A stretch of 62,818 bases of DNA from Burkholderiales bacterium (lineage in GTDB: Bacteria > Pseudomonadota > Gammaproteobacteria > Burkholderiales > Burkholderiaceae_C): positions 1 through 62,818 of the forward strand of contig JANXXS010000207.1 in assembly GCA_025350505.1 (NCBI GenBank), written 5' to 3'. Numbering within the stretch: the first letter of the stretch is position 1; each line of letters opens with the position of its first letter. Of the stretch, positions 1-12,706 are shown one piece after another. The translations under genes and the position numbers were made by a program. The notes under the pieces are model-generated. The model was given only the letters and a program-made list of their open reading frames with translations. It searched no databases and was not told the DNA's origin.

Positions 1-1692
1 GATCGACAGGATGTTGTTCGTCAGCCAGTACAGCACCAGGCCGGCCGGGAAGACGAAGAACATCACCGAGAAGACGAGCGGCATGATCCACATCATGCGT
101 GCCTGCACCGGGTCCGGCGGCGTCGGGTTGAGCCAGGTCTGGAGCAGGCTCGTGCCGGTCATGAGCAGCGGCAGGATGAAGTAGGGGTCCTTGGCAGAGA
201 GGTCGGTGATCCAGCCGATCCAGGGCGCGTTGCGCATCTCGACGCTCGACAGCAGCACCCAGTACAGCGAGATGAAGAACGGCATCTGCGCCACGATCGG
301 CAGGCAACCGCCAAGCGGGTTGACCTTTTCCTCGCGGTAGATGCGCATCATCTCCTGCTGCATCTGCTGCGGCTTGTCCTTCAGCCGCTCGCGCATCTCC
401 ATGATCTTCGGGTTGATGGCTTTCATCTTGGCCATCGAGCCGTAGGCCTTGGCATTGAGCCAGTAGAAGGCGATCTTCAGCAGCACGACGAGGCCGACGA
501 TCGACCAGCCCCAGTTGCCGATGACCTTGTGCAGCTGCGTCAGGAGCCAGAACAAGGGTTCGGCGAGGATCTTGAAGATGCCGTAGTCCTTGACCAGCTC
601 GAGGCCCGGCGCCAGTGCCGTGAGCTTGTCTTCTTCCTGCGGGCCGGCGAACAGCTTCGTATCGACGACCTTCGTCGCTCCCGGAGCGATGCTGCCGACC
701 GGCACCAGCATGCCGACCGAGTAGGTATTCGCGTCGACCTTGCCGGAGAAGAACTCCCAGGGCGATGCCGGTGCGACCGACTTGTCGACCAACCAAGCCG
801 TGGCGAAATAGTGCTGGACCATGGCGACCCAACCGCTCGCCGCCGACTCACGCAGGACCTTGTCGTTGCTCTCGCGTTTGTCGATCGCTTTGAACTCGAT
901 CTTGTCGAAGTGCTTGGTGTCGGTGTAGATGGCCGGCCCGGTGAAGGTCGAATAGAAGCCGGAACCGCCGGGTGGCACGTAGGCGCCGCGCAGCAATTGG
1001 AGGTAGAGCGTCGGGCTGATCGCCGTGCCCGAACCGTTGACGATCTCGTTGCGTACCGCGATCACATAGTCGCCGCGCCGGAAGGTGTAGGTCTTGACCA
1101 GCTTGACGCCACCGCTTTCCGGCGATTCGAATCGGACGCTCAACTCGTTCGCCCCGTCTTTCATGACCCGGTCGCCCGGAACCAGGGTCATCAGCGTGTG
1201 GTGCTCCGGGAGGGCGCCCGGTCCGGCCGGAGAAGGCCACAACCCGGTCTGCGCGACGTAGTAGTGCTCTGCCGACGCGTCGAACAGCACCACGTTATGG
1301 CTCTCCGGCTTGGCTCCGCCGCTGCCGAAAAGATCGAGGAACGGCGCATAGAGCGGCCTCTCGGCGTGGTCTTGCTGGTGCAGCAGCACAAGGCCGACAA
1401 GGTCGGCGCCTTTCGTGTCGAAGGTTGCCGAGACCAGGTCGGTCTTGACTTCCACCTTCTCGCCCGGCGCGGGCGCGGCCGATGTCGCGGGCGAGGCCGC
1501 CACCGCCGCCGCGGTCGCCGGTGCCGCGCCCGTCGGCACGGCCGGGAGCGGCTGGGCGCCCGGCTGCGTCGCCGTGGGCCGCGGCGGCGCGAAGAACGAT
1601 GGCTGACCGGTGTGCTTGTTCCAGGCGCCCCAGATCAGGAACAGCGAGGCGGAGAACACCACCCAGAGAATGGTGCGGCGGATGTCGGTCAT
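1..1692 (-). CDS. yidC: Membrane protein insertase YidC (3' end cut by window edge)
   Basis: YidC inserts and folds inner-membrane proteins, alone or with SecYEG. The ORF is open to the left edge, so it is missing from the ORF track; 564 codons are visible and probably only a short basic tail is lost. It starts MTDIRRTILWVVFSASLFL, the usual first membrane segment, followed by an Ala/Pro-rich linker and the large periplasmic domain. The last visible residues, VLYWLTNNILSI, are typical of the final transmembrane helix of the conserved 60KD_IMP domain. The start ATG overlaps the yidD stop (ATGA), placing it last in rpmH-rnpA-yidD-yidC. Confidence 0.96.
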   Translation of the reverse strand, partial: MTDIRRTILWVVFSASLFLIWGAWNKHTGQPSFFAPPRPTATQPGAQPLPAVPTGAAPATAAAVAASPATSAAPAPGEKVEVKTDLVSATFDTKGADLVGLVLLHQQDHAERPLYAPFLDLFGSGGAKPESHNVVLFDASAEHYYVAQTGLWPSPAGPGALPEHHTLMTLVPGDRVMKDGANELSVRFESPESGGVKLVKTYTFRRGDYVIAVRNEIVNGSGTAISPTLYLQLLRGAYVPPGGSGFYSTFTGPAIYTDTKHFDKIEFKAIDKRESNDKVLRESAASGWVAMVQHYFATAWLVDKSVAPASPWEFFSGKVDANTYSVGMLVPVGSIAPGATKVVDTKLFAGPQEEDKLTALAPGLELVKDYGIFKILAEPLFWLLTQLHKVIGNWGWSIVGLVVLLKIAFYWLNAKAYGSMAKMKAINPKIMEMRERLKDKPQQMQQEMMRIYREEKVNPLGGCLPIVAQMPFFISLYWVLLSSVEMRNAPWIGWITDLSAKDPYFILPLLMTGTSLLQTWLNPTPPDPVQARMMWIMPLVFSVMFFVFPAGLVLYWLTNNILSI

Positions 1693-2039
1693 GGGGAAGC
1701 AGCGTCGGAAGCGCCGGGTGAAGATGGGGAAGAGCGCACCCGCGAGCGTTCGATCAGGGCACGAAAGAGTCGTGGCGGCATCGCCGGAACGGGGTCATGT
1801 CCACCGGCGCACCAGGGATGGCAACGGGCAATACGCCCGATCGCGAGAACAGTACCCGCCGCAGCGCCATGGCGCTCGAGCGCACCGATGGCATAGACCG
1901 AGCAGGTGGGCTCGAAGCGGCAGACGTTGCCGAGCCAGGGACTGAGCAGCAGCCGGTACCCGCGCACGAAGGCAATCAGCGCGCGACGCGGCCAGGTTCG
2001 GCAAGAGCCGGAGGCAGGGGATTGCGCCAGCCGTGTCAT
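1689..2039 (-). CDS. yidD: Membrane protein insertion efficiency factor YidD
   Basis: Small (116 aa) membrane-associated factor that assists YidC-dependent insertion. The core is family-typical: ALIAFVRGYRLLLSPWLG, then CRFEPTCSVYAIGALERHG, then GRIARCHPWCAGGHDPVP, with the conserved cysteines. The C-terminal about 30 residues are Arg/Ser-rich and poorly conserved. I chose the ATG at 2039 rather than the ORF-track start because it overlaps the rnpA stop as ATGA and fits the family length. Its stop in turn overlaps the yidC start. Confidence 0.93.
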   Translation of the reverse strand: MTRLAQSPASGSCRTWPRRALIAFVRGYRLLLSPWLGNVCRFEPTCSVYAIGALERHGAAAGTVLAIGRIARCHPWCAGGHDPVPAMPPRLFRALIERSRVRSSPSSPGASDAASP

Positions 2040-2524
2040 GCCGGAGCCGACCTTGCAGCGGCGAGGAACAGCGCTTCGAGCTCGTCGCGGGCCATCGAGG
2101 TAAGCGCCGTCGACGCGGCGCTCTTGAATCGGGACCGGTCGAAGGGCGCACGCAGGCGAACAATCCACAGACCGTGGCCCAGCGATGCGGCATGGCGACC
2201 GCCGGCGGCATAGATCTGTCGTTTCAGCAAAGACCGTGTCACGGCGCGCCTTGCGTGCCTTTTGGGGACCACGGCCCCGAGCCGCCGGAGCGGTTGGTGC
2301 GGCAAGTCATCCACAGGTCCTTCACCGCTACGGTCACCGATTGTTGATAACTCGCGCGGCGCAGGCCTGGCCGAGTCCGCGCCGGGAACTGCGGCAAGGG
2401 CCGGGAGATGATGGACAGCGAAATGCACCGTGCTGGCGCGGCTGCGCGACCCGAGCACGCGCTCGAAATCGGACGACTCGACGAGACGCGCCATCGCCTG
2501 GGCCGCGGGCTGGCGCCGGGGCAT
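2036..2524 (-). CDS. rnpA: Ribonuclease P protein component RnpA
   Basis: Protein cofactor of RNase P, which matures the 5' ends of tRNAs. The signature region is [20 protein letters not shown] followed by RQIYAA, the RNR motif in the RxxVxRxxxKR style. The N-terminal half VHFAVHH is also typical. Between them sits an insert of about 40 residues encoded partly with AT-rich rare codons (TTA TCA ACA) that spell DnaA-box-like DNA (see findings). The start is uncertain: ATG 2524 (162 aa) or ATG 2494 (152 aa, [14 protein letters not shown], which aligns better with the family). Neither has a convincing ribosome-binding site. Confidence 0.93.
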   Translation of the reverse strand: MPRRQPAAQAMARLVESSDFERVLGSRSRASTVHFAVHHLPALAAVPGADSARPAPRELSTIGDRSGEGPVDDLPHQPLRRLGAVVPKRHARRAVTRSLLKRQIYAAGGRHAASLGHGLWIVRLRAPFDRSRFKSAASTALTSMARDELEALFLAAARSAPA

Positions 2525-2545
2525 GCGGCCGCGCGCGGCGGCGCC

Positions 2546-2680
2546 TCAGACAGCCAGACGCTTGCGACCCTTGGCGCGCCGGGCGTTGATGACCGCGCGA
2601 CCGCCGCGCGACTTCATGCGGACGAGAAAACCGTGCGTGCGGGCGCGGCGGGTCTTGGAGGCTTGGTAAGTGCGTTTCAT
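2546..2680 (-). CDS. rpmH: 50S ribosomal protein L34
   Basis: A 44-residue, very basic ribosomal protein too short for the ORF track. Reading the reverse complement gives [19 protein letters not shown], then [19 protein letters not shown], ending RKRLAV and TGA, an almost canonical L34. It is the first gene of the rpmH-rnpA-yidD-yidC operon, 21 bases before the longer rnpA start, and is divergent from dnaA. A good sigma-70 promoter lies about 45 bases upstream. Confidence 0.98.
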   Translation of the reverse strand: MKRTYQASKTRRARTHGFLVRMKSRGGRAVINARRAKGRKRLAV

Positions 2681-2725
2681 GGTGGTTTCCAGAGCCGGGA
2701 GCAAGCGCTCCGAGGCGAACCCGCG

Positions 2726-2754
2726 ATTACATCAAGAACGAGCCGTCCCGTCAA
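2726..2754 (-). promoter_or_regulatory. Sigma-70 promoter for rpmH operon
   Basis: On the minus strand, TTGACG (2754-2749), a 17-base spacer and TGTAAT (2731-2726) form a near-consensus sigma-70 promoter reading into rpmH, whose ATG is at 2680. Assigned by sequence match only. Confidence 0.7.
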
Positions 2755-2811
2755 CGTCGATCCCATTGGGGTCGGCGCGAGTACGGGATCCGGCGCCGTT
2801 AAGGTTTTTAC

Positions 2812-2820
2812 TGTGGATAA
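2812..2820 (-). promoter_or_regulatory. Consensus DnaA box
   Basis: TGTGGATAA on the plus strand is the exact reverse complement of the DnaA box TTATCCACA. It sits between rpmH and dnaA, upstream of the putative dnaA -10 element. It could serve oriC or dnaA autoregulation. Confidence 0.8.
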
Positions 2821-2846
2821 GTGGCTCCTGCGCGGCCCCGCGGAGC

Positions 2847-2852
2847 TACAAT
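2847..2852 (+). promoter_or_regulatory. Putative dnaA -10 element
   Basis: TACAAT lies 30 bases before the dnaA ATG. No good -35 hexamer is present at the right spacing. The consensus DnaA box at 2812-2820 is just upstream, consistent with DnaA control of this promoter. Confidence 0.4.
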
Positions 2853-2871
2853 CTTCGGCTTTCCAAGGTAC

Positions 2872-2880
2872 TTCTCCACA
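2872..2880 (+). promoter_or_regulatory. DnaA-box-like site abutting the dnaA start codon
   Basis: TTCTCCACA differs at one base from TTATCCACA and ends one base before the dnaA ATG. It occupies the place where a ribosome-binding site would be expected, so DnaA binding here could block expression. Confidence 0.5.
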
Positions 2881-2881
2881 T

Positions 2882-4279
2882 ATGCGAGCCGACCTCTGGC
2901 AACGCGGTTGCGAACGCCTCGCCGCCGAGTTGCCCGATCAGCAATTCAACACCTGGATCCGGCCGTTGCCCGATGCCGAGGTGGCCGACCTCGGCGACGC
3001 CGGTGCGACGGTGACGATCCGCGTGCCCAACCGCTTCAAGCTCGACTGGATTCGCACTCAGTACGCCGGCCGCATCGAAAACGCGCTCACCGAGATTGCC
3101 GGCAAGCCGGTGCGGCTCGACATCACGCTCGCAGCACGCGACGCGCCTAGCAAGCCACCGATGCCGTCGTCGCTGGGTCCGCGCGAGGAGGTCTCGGCGC
3201 CTGCGCACCGCAACGGTCATTCGACGGTGACGCAGCTGCCATCGGCAACGCTGCCTTCACGCAGCCGCCTCAACCCGGCGCTCAGCTTCGACACGCTGGT
3301 GCCCGGCCGCGCCAATCAGATGGCACGCACCGCAGCGCTGCACGTCGCCGGCGCGCCGGGGCAGATGTACAACCCGCTCTTCATCTACGGCGGCGTCGGC
3401 CTCGGCAAGACGCACCTGATCCACGCCGTCGGCAATGCGCTGCTGGCCGACCGGCCCGACGCGCGCATCCTCTATCTGCATGCCGAGCAGTTCATCACCG
3501 ACGTGGTGAAGAACTACCAGCGCAAGACCTTCGACGAGCTGAAAGCCAAGTACCACTCGCTTGACCTGCTGCTCATCGACGACGTGCAGTTCTTCGCCGG
3601 CAAGGAACGCACGCAGGAGGAGTTCTTCAACGCCTTCGAGGCGCTGCTCGCCAAGCGGGCGCACATCATCATGACCAGCGACACCTACCCCAAGGGCCTG
3701 GTCGACATCGACGAACGCCTGACCTCGCGCTTCGACGCCGGTCTCACCGTCGCGATCGAGCCGCCGGAGCTCGAGATGCGCGTCGCCATCCTAATGAAGA
3801 AGGCCGACCAGGAAGCGACGCCGATGCCGGAAGACGTCGCCTTCTTCGTCGCCAAGAACGTGCGCGCCAACGTGCGCGAGCTCGAAGGCGCGCTGCGCAA
3901 GATCCTGGCGTACTCGCGCTTCAGCCACAAGGACATCAACATCCAGCTCGCGCGCGAGGCCCTGAAAGACTTGCTCTCGATCCAGAACCGCCAAGTCGGA
4001 GTCGAGAACATCCAGAAGACGGTGGCCGACTTCTACAAGATCAAGGTCGCCGACATGTACTCGAAAAAGCGGCCGGCCTCGATCGCCCGGCCACGCCAGA
4101 TCGCGATGTACATCGCCAAGGAAATGACGCAGAAGAGCCTGCCCGAGATCGGCGAGTTGTTCGGCGGCCGCGACCACACGACCGTGCTGCATGCGGTGCG
4201 CAAGATCTCGGCCGAGCGGCAGAAAAATACCGAGCTCAATCAACAACTGCACGTGCTCGAGCAGACGCTGAAGGGCTGA
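2882..4279 (+). CDS. dnaA: Chromosomal replication initiator DnaA
   Basis: AAA+ initiator that binds DnaA boxes, opens oriC and loads DnaB; also a transcription factor. 465 aa. The N-terminal DnaB-interaction domain contains [10 protein letters not shown]; a variable linker follows. The AAA+ core has Walker [11 protein letters not shown] and Walker B LLIDDVQF. The C-terminal DnaA-box-binding signature is [15 protein letters not shown] start at ATG 2882 ([20 protein letters not shown]); the 158 residues upstream in the ORF track are antisense rpmH/rnpA shadow. Followed by dnaN and gyrB on the same strand. Confidence 0.98.
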   Translation: MRADLWQRGCERLAAELPDQQFNTWIRPLPDAEVADLGDAGATVTIRVPNRFKLDWIRTQYAGRIENALTEIAGKPVRLDITLAARDAPSKPPMPSSLGPREEVSAPAHRNGHSTVTQLPSATLPSRSRLNPALSFDTLVPGRANQMARTAALHVAGAPGQMYNPLFIYGGVGLGKTHLIHAVGNALLADRPDARILYLHAEQFITDVVKNYQRKTFDELKAKYHSLDLLLIDDVQFFAGKERTQEEFFNAFEALLAKRAHIIMTSDTYPKGLVDIDERLTSRFDAGLTVAIEPPELEMRVAILMKKADQEATPMPEDVAFFVAKNVRANVRELEGALRKILAYSRFSHKDINIQLAREALKDLLSIQNRQVGVENIQKTVADFYKIKVADMYSKKRPASIARPRQIAMYIAKEMTQKSLPEIGELFGGRDHTTVLHAVRKISAERQKNTELNQQLHVLEQTLKG

Positions 4280-4524
4280 TGTGCGATCCCAGGGCGAAAT
4301 GACGGCGACTGTCAAGCGACAACCGTGGGGACAACTTCCGGCACAACTGGACCCTGTCCACAGGCCAAGCCGTTCCGGCGAAGTTGTTCGCTTTGCGCGG
4401 CGTGCCCGAACAGACTTCATCGACAGGCTTCGCGACGCCCTAACTCCTTGAAAGAAAGGGCGAAAATGCGATTGCCCACAGAACAGGCGCTTGCCTACTA
4501 CAACGACCAGCTTGAGAGGTTGAC
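4280..4524. other. dnaA-dnaN intergenic region with weak DnaA-box-like sites
   Basis: About 245 bases. CTGTCCACA (4354-4362) and TTGCCCACA (4472-4480) each differ from TTATCCACA at two positions. No consensus box, AT-rich unwinding element or tandem 13-mers are obvious, so I do not call oriC here, although the region could contribute. It also holds a 20-codon ORF running into dnaN (separate entry). Confidence 0.4.

Positions 4525-4528
<4 letters not shown>
4466..4528 (+). CDS. Possible 20-codon leader ORF overlapping the dnaN start
   Basis: ATG 4466 is preceded by AAAGGG at good spacing and encodes MRLPTEQALAYYNDQLERLT. Its TGA overlaps the dnaN ATG (ATGA), an arrangement typical of translational coupling. 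The peptide has no recognised domain. It may be coincidence; the support is the ribosome-binding site and the exact overlap. Confidence 0.35.
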
Positions 4529-9568
<5,040 letters not shown>

Positions 9569-9572
<4 letters not shown>

Positions 9573-10057
9573 GACCTCGACTCCTCGTGCGTCGCGTCGC
9601 CGTCTTGAGGTGGGCGGCAGGTCCCGGCGGCGCAAGCGTTCATGCCGGCCAGGGCGCGTCGCCCGCGTCGTTCGCGCAGTGCGACGATGAACGGCGCCAG
9701 CGCCCGCGAGATCGGCTTGCGGTGCCGCGCGAACAGGCGATAGCCGGCGTCGAACAGAGGCCGCAATGGCGCCGCCGCAGATGGCTGGAGCACCCAGGCC
9801 AGACCAGTTGCGGCATAGGCCAGGCGCAGCACCGCCATGCCGCGAACGATCGAACCGTCGGGCCGCAGCGCGTGGATGACCGCGTCGAGCTCGGGCAGCG
9901 TCAGGCCGAACCGCGCCGCATCGAAGTCGGGCGCCGACATGTCGACGAGTACCAGCCGGCTGGCGGCGTCACGGGCGCGCAGATGGTCCATCTCCAGGGC
10001 GCAGACAGGGCATGACGCGTCGTAGAAGATCGTCAGTGGGTAGTCGGCGCGCATCAC
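9569..10057 (-). CDS. DCC-family thiol-disulfide oxidoreductase-like protein (DUF393)
   Basis: 162 aa. The N-terminus PLTIFYDASCPVCALEMDHL carries the family D-x-x-C-P-x-C motif that gives DCC proteins their name. The region MSAPDFDAARFGL and the later VLRLAYAATGLAWVL match the family layout. The exact reaction is unknown; thiol redox chemistry is inferred from the CxxC. Translation of the downstream SDR/DoxX-like gene starts within its stop codon (ATGA), so the two were one unit. It lies 45 bases downstream of the GbsR-type regulator. The tail GTCRPP is variable. Confidence 0.8.
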
Positions 10058-10102
10058 AGGCCCTTCGTTTGTTTCGGCAGTGAGAGAAAGTCAGGCGTTC
10101 TA

Positions 10103-10678
10103 TCAAGGCCCCAATATCTCGGCGGCCGTCATGTCGTCGCCGCGCCGCGGAGCGTTGCCCTTGCCGAGCAGCTTCTTGATCCGTGCGCCGAGCTTCAGGA
10201 CCTGGCTCAAGGTCTCGGTGTCGAGCTTGAGCATCTCTTCGCCCCAGGCGGTGAGCGTCTCCAGCAGCTCCAGCGTTTCTTCCATCCGGCGTTTGACCTC
10301 GACCGGTTCCTGGCGCATCGCACCGTCGGCCAGCAGTCCACGAAGTACAGCGATCGTCGGAGCGATCTCGCGCTTTTGACGCTCCCTGGCGATAGTGCGC
10401 ATTAACTCCCAGACATGGGTCGAGGTTTCGTAGTGGTCGCGCCGGTCGCCGCTCAGGTGCACCAGGCGGACCAGGCTCCAGCCCTGCAGCTCGCGCAGGC
10501 TGTTGCTGACGTTGGAGCGGGCGACCTCCAGCGTCTCGACGATCTCGTCGGCATGCATCGGTCGCCCGGTGATGTAGAGCAGGGCATGGATCTGCGCTAC
10601 GGTGCGATTGACGCCCCAGCGGGCACCCATCTCGCCCCAGTGCAGGACGAAGCGAGAAACTGAAGCAGTGAGGGCCAT
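10103..10678 (-). CDS. GbsR/MarR-family transcriptional regulator
   Basis: 191 aa from ATG 10678. The winged-helix DNA-binding region includes AQIHALLYITGRPMHADEIV and LEVARSNVSNSLRELQGWSL, typical of the GbsR (choline-sensing) branch of MarR. A C-terminal helical segment, EETLELLETLTAWGEEML, suits dimerisation. It heads a minus-strand group with the DCC and SDR/DoxX-like genes and presumably controls it. A perfect palindrome sits 25 bases upstream of its own start, so autoregulation is likely. The ORF-track extension upstream is not coding. Confidence 0.88.
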   Translation of the reverse strand: MALTASVSRFVLHWGEMGARWGVNRTVAQIHALLYITGRPMHADEIVETLEVARSNVSNSLRELQGWSLVRLVHLSGDRRDHYETSTHVWELMRTIARERQKREIAPTIAVLRGLLADGAMRQEPVEVKRRMEETLELLETLTAWGEEMLKLDTETLSQVLKLGARIKKLLGKGNAPRRGDDMTAAEILGP

Positions 10679-10702
10679 GGCCGCAGTCTTCCATCGCCAG
10701 TT

Positions 10703-10722
10703 ATTTCTGTCTAGACAGAAAT
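10703..10722. promoter_or_regulatory. Perfect 20-bp palindromic operator
   Basis: ATTTCTGTCTAGACAGAAAT is an exact palindrome and unusually AT-rich for this genome. It sits immediately upstream of the GbsR/MarR gene, at a length and position suited to binding of a winged-helix dimer. The assignment to this regulator is inferred from position. Confidence 0.75.
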
Positions 10723-10821
10723 TGATGAACGGCATCTTCGGCTTCAGCGGTATGGCAACTGCGTGAATCGGACATCGAGCCCAGACCCGGGCGCAGGGCC
10801 TCGCCGCCGAACCTTGCCCGA

Positions 10822-11400
10822 TCAGCGCTTCGACCCGCGGTCGACGTTCGGCGTATCGAACAGGTCCTCGACGCCGTCGAGCCGGGCATCCTCGATCGTC
10901 AACAGGCGGCGCTTGGTCGTCGTCTCGCCCGGCGCCGAGAAGCCGCCCAGCTGGCCGCCGGCGGCGACGATGCGGTGACATGGAACGACGATGGGAAAGG
11001 GATTGCGACCCAGCGACTGGCCGACGTCTCGCGCCGACGCCGTTGCGCTGACGCGCTCGGCGAGTGCCGCATAGGTGACGACGCGCCCCGGCGGGATCGT
11101 TCGCGCGGCGTTGTAGACACGGGCGTCGAAGGCGTCGAGCGTCGTGTCGTCGATCGGGATGGCGCTCAGATCGATCCGCTCGCCCTGCAGCAGCGCCGTG
11201 ATCGCACCGACGGCTTGTTTCATCGTGCCCGGCGGTGGCGCTTCGACGACACCCGGCCGACGACTGACGATGCGCGCGCGTAGCCTCGTGCCCGACGTGT
11301 CGGGCAGCCAGACGCCGGTCAGGCCGACCGCGTTCCAGGCGATCGCGCAGTCGCCGATCGCGGTCGCAAAGATCGTGAAGGCGGGTGACACGAAGGCCAT
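10822..11400 (-). CDS. ogt: Methylated-DNA-[protein]-cysteine S-methyltransferase
   Basis: Suicide repair protein that transfers the methyl group from O6-methylguanine to its own cysteine. 192 aa from ATG 11400. The active-site motif IVVPCHRIVAAGG contains the acceptor Cys. IPPGRVVTYAALAERV and GQSLGRNPFP are the helix-turn-helix and [15 protein letters not shown] region of the Ogt/Ada C-terminal domain; the N-terminal region is the less conserved ribonuclease-like domain. Divergent from the Nudix gene, with about 100 bases between the starts. Confidence 0.93.
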   Translation of the reverse strand: MAFVSPAFTIFATAIGDCAIAWNAVGLTGVWLPDTSGTRLRARIVSRRPGVVEAPPPGTMKQAVGAITALLQGERIDLSAIPIDDTTLDAFDARVYNAARTIPPGRVVTYAALAERVSATASARDVGQSLGRNPFPIVVPCHRIVAAGGQLGGFSAPGETTTKRRLLTIEDARLDGVEDLFDTPNVDRGSKR

Positions 11401-11498
11401 CCTAGCGTCGAAATGCGGCCGGCATACCGTCGAAACGAGCGGCGGCGAAGCGTCAGGATTTCGCGGCCGATGCCTCGGCGCAAGCCCGCACTTGCGCC

Positions 11499-12017
11499 TT
11501 GGCGACGGCATCGCGGGACAATCACGCCGTGCCCAGAGACCTCTTTCACCACGGCCGGCGACTCAGTTGCGGCATCGTTATTTTTGCGCCGACGCGCGAG
11601 CTTCTGCTCTGCCACGTCACCGGCCAGCGCCACTGGGATCTGCCCAAGGGCGGCATCAACGACGGCGAGACGCCGCGTCAGGCGGCGGTGCGCGAAACCG
11701 CCGAAGAAGCCGGCCTCGTCTTCGCCGCCGAGTCGCTGCTCGACCTGGGCCGATTCGCCTATACGGCGAAAAAGGACCTCCATCTGTTCGCCACCCTGTC
11801 GGAGCATGTCGATCCAAAACGCCTCTGCTGCGCAAGCACCTTCGTCGAGCGCGGCTCGAGCCGGCGCCTGCCCGAGATGGACGGCTTCGGCTGGTTCGCG
11901 CTCGACCGCGTCGCCGAGCTCTGCACGCCGCGCATGGCGACGGTGCTGTCGACGTCGATCGATCTCCGCGCCGTGATGGACGGCTTCCTCTCGCCGCCCG
12001 ACCGCCTCGCCGCCTGA
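11499..12017 (+). CDS. Nudix hydrolase
   Basis: Hydrolyses a nucleoside diphosphate linked to another moiety; the substrate cannot be read from sequence. The Nudix box is intact: GGINDGETPRQAAVRETAEE followed by AGL, matching Gx5Ex7REUxEExGU. WDLPKGG precedes it. 172 aa from ATG 11499, but GTG 11529 (VPRDLFHHGRRLSCG) is a plausible shorter start that removes an uncharacteristic N-terminus. Confidence 0.88.
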   Translation: MATASRDNHAVPRDLFHHGRRLSCGIVIFAPTRELLLCHVTGQRHWDLPKGGINDGETPRQAAVRETAEEAGLVFAAESLLDLGRFAYTAKKDLHLFATLSEHVDPKRLCCASTFVERGSSRRLPEMDGFGWFALDRVAELCTPRMATVLSTSIDLRAVMDGFLSPPDRLAA

Positions 12018-12037
12018 CGGAGCGCGCAGCGCGCGCG

Positions 12038-12658
12038 CTATCGCGTCACGAGCTTGACGCCGAAGCCGATCATGAAGACGCCGGCGAGCCGCCGCAGCGC
12101 ACGCGTCACCTTCGGGTTGGCGCGCAGCCGTTCAGCCAGCGTGTGCGTGAGCAGCGTGATGATCAGGCCGTAGAGAAGGGTCAGCGCCGCGATCGTCGCC
12201 GCCATCACGGCGAAGGTGAGCAGGCCGGCGTGCCGTGCCGGGTCGACGAAGAGCGGAAAGAAGGCCATGTAGAACACGATCGCCTTCGGGTTGAGGAGGG
12301 TAATCGCGAAGGCCTGTCGGAAGTACTGGCCGGCGCGGATGTGCAGCACCGGCTTGTCGCCCGGCTTGGCCAGGATCATGCGTAGGCCCAGCCAGGCCAG
12401 GTAGCCGGCGCCCAGCCATTGCACGCCGCGAAACGCCGGTGGATATGCCGCCAGCAACGCGGCGACGCCGGCCACCGCCAGCCACATAAGAACCTGGTCG
12501 CCGCCGATGACGCCGAGCGTCGCGGCCAGGCCGCCGCGCATGCCGCCCTTGCCGGTGGACGTGATGAGGGCGAGGTTGCCCGGTCCCGGGATCATCAGGA
12601 AGACGATCACGGCGACGACGAAGGACGCGTAGTCAGCGATGCCGAAGAGCATGGGCAA
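12038..12658 (-). CDS. LysE/RhtB-family amino-acid exporter
   Basis: 206-aa inner-membrane protein with about six hydrophobic segments. The N-terminal signature FLMIPGPGNLALITSTGKGG is the RhtB/LysE motif, and GLRMILAKPGD and QAFAITLLNPKAIVFYMAFF are typical of the second half. Likely exports an amino acid or analogue; the substrate is unknown. ATG 12652 (MLFG) is an alternative start. Convergent with the Nudix gene and divergent from the methyltransferase. Confidence 0.9.
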   Translation of the reverse strand: MPMLFGIADYASFVVAVIVFLMIPGPGNLALITSTGKGGMRGGLAATLGVIGGDQVLMWLAVAGVAALLAAYPPAFRGVQWLGAGYLAWLGLRMILAKPGDKPVLHIRAGQYFRQAFAITLLNPKAIVFYMAFFPLFVDPARHAGLLTFAVMAATIAALTLLYGLIITLLTHTLAERLRANPKVTRALRRLAGVFMIGFGVKLVTR

Positions 12659-12706
12659 GGAGTGTCGCGCAGGTCGGCGCGGCTGTCTCTCGGGGACAAT
12701 CGCGAG

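Noticed and set aside
529-1896. 455-aa plus-strand ORF across yidC
   Set aside because: Antisense shadow; yidC itself is absent from the track only because its stop lies outside the window.
4280-4524. dnaA-dnaN intergenic region as the main oriC
   Set aside because: Only two-mismatch DnaA-like words and no AT-rich element; the denser cluster is on the rpmH side. Kept as a possible contributor only.
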